Source of the DNA: Lentisphaeria bacterium
GTDB taxonomy: Bacteria > Verrucomicrobiota > Lentisphaeria > JABSQK01 > UBA12247
DNA length: 5,846 bases
NCBI GenBank assembly: GCA_003477185.1
Contig: DMTJ01000070.1
Location: forward strand, 1 to 5,846
Direction: 5' to 3'
Shown here: piece after piece, positions 5,827-5,846 of the stretch
Numbering within the stretch: the stretch's first letter is position 1
Layout of the letters: each line of letters opens with the position of its first letter
Translations under genes and position numbers: made by a program
The notes under the pieces: generated by a model
Seen by the model: the letters and a program-made list of their open reading frames with translations, nothing else
Told to the model about the DNA's origin: nothing
The model's database searches: none

Positions 5827-5846
5827 TTTCGCTCCAGTTTCTGATG
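5823..5846 (-). CDS. Possible 3' end of an upstream gene overlapping fni
   Basis: One minus-strand frame entering from the right edge reads HQKLERK and then stops at TGA 5823-5825, giving an ATGA overlap with the fni start. The same style of overlap (GTGA) links fni to mvaS, so an upstream co-transcribed gene ending here is plausible, perhaps another mevalonate-pathway gene. Only seven codons are visible and another frame is also open to the edge, so this is a weak call and no function can be given. Confidence 0.3.
   Translation of the reverse strand, partial: HQKLERK
5832..5835 (-). promoter_or_regulatory. Ribosome binding site of fni
   Basis: On the minus strand GGAG (in CTGGAGCGAAA) lies 5 bases before the fni ATG, a good Shine-Dalgarno match. 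It is the clearest ribosome site of the three recognised genes and supports ATG 5824-5826 as the start. Confidence 0.6.

Noticed and set aside
1..5846. CRISPR arrays, tRNA or rRNA genes, insertion sequences, or phage genes
   Set aside because: No regularly spaced repeats, no RNA-gene signatures and no transposase or integrase motifs were seen in any frame.

Overview
The window is bacterial. It holds four genes in tight head-to-tail array on the minus strand and, convergent to them on the plus strand, the end of a sulfatase gene followed by a broken second sulfatase copy. The taxon cannot be fixed from this sequence. The best hints are tandem sulfatase genes, which are expanded in Planctomycetota, Verrucomicrobiota, Lentisphaerota and some marine bacteria, and a DnaG catalytic motif reading EGQLD rather than the usual EGYMD, which I recall from PVC-group primases. 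The DnaG zinc-finger region, by contrast, reads much like proteobacterial DnaG. I therefore lean weakly to a PVC or related sulfatase-rich bacterium.

Layout, left to right. Bases 2-259 (+) are the C-terminal tail of a sulfatase. Bases 259-618 (+) are the start of a second sulfatase; it carries a TAA stop near the expected signal-peptidase site and loses family resemblance after about 90 codons, so it is a decayed, truncated pseudogene. Bases 690-723 form a strong inverted repeat with a T-rich run, a candidate terminator between the convergent units. Then, on the minus strand, come an unrecognised, probably exported 351-residue protein (1785 to 730), DNA primase dnaG (3603 to 1798), HMG-CoA synthase mvaS (4786 to 3608) and type 2 isopentenyl-diphosphate isomerase fni (5826 to 4783).

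The minus-strand genes look like one transcription unit: fni and mvaS overlap by 4 bases (GTGA), mvaS and dnaG are 4 bases apart, and dnaG and the unknown gene are 12 bases apart. MvaS makes HMG-CoA at the entry of the mevalonate route, and Fni interconverts the end products IPP and DMAPP, so the organism very probably makes isoprenoids through mevalonate. HMG-CoA reductase and the mevalonate kinases and decarboxylase are not in the window and may lie upstream, beyond the right edge. The linkage of this pathway to replication primase, and the presence of an unknown exported protein where many bacteria have rpoD, are the most unusual features. I do not see a clear new defence, mobile or RNA system: there is no CRISPR array, tRNA, rRNA or transposase. 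All catalytic residues I could check in Fni, MvaS and DnaG are present.
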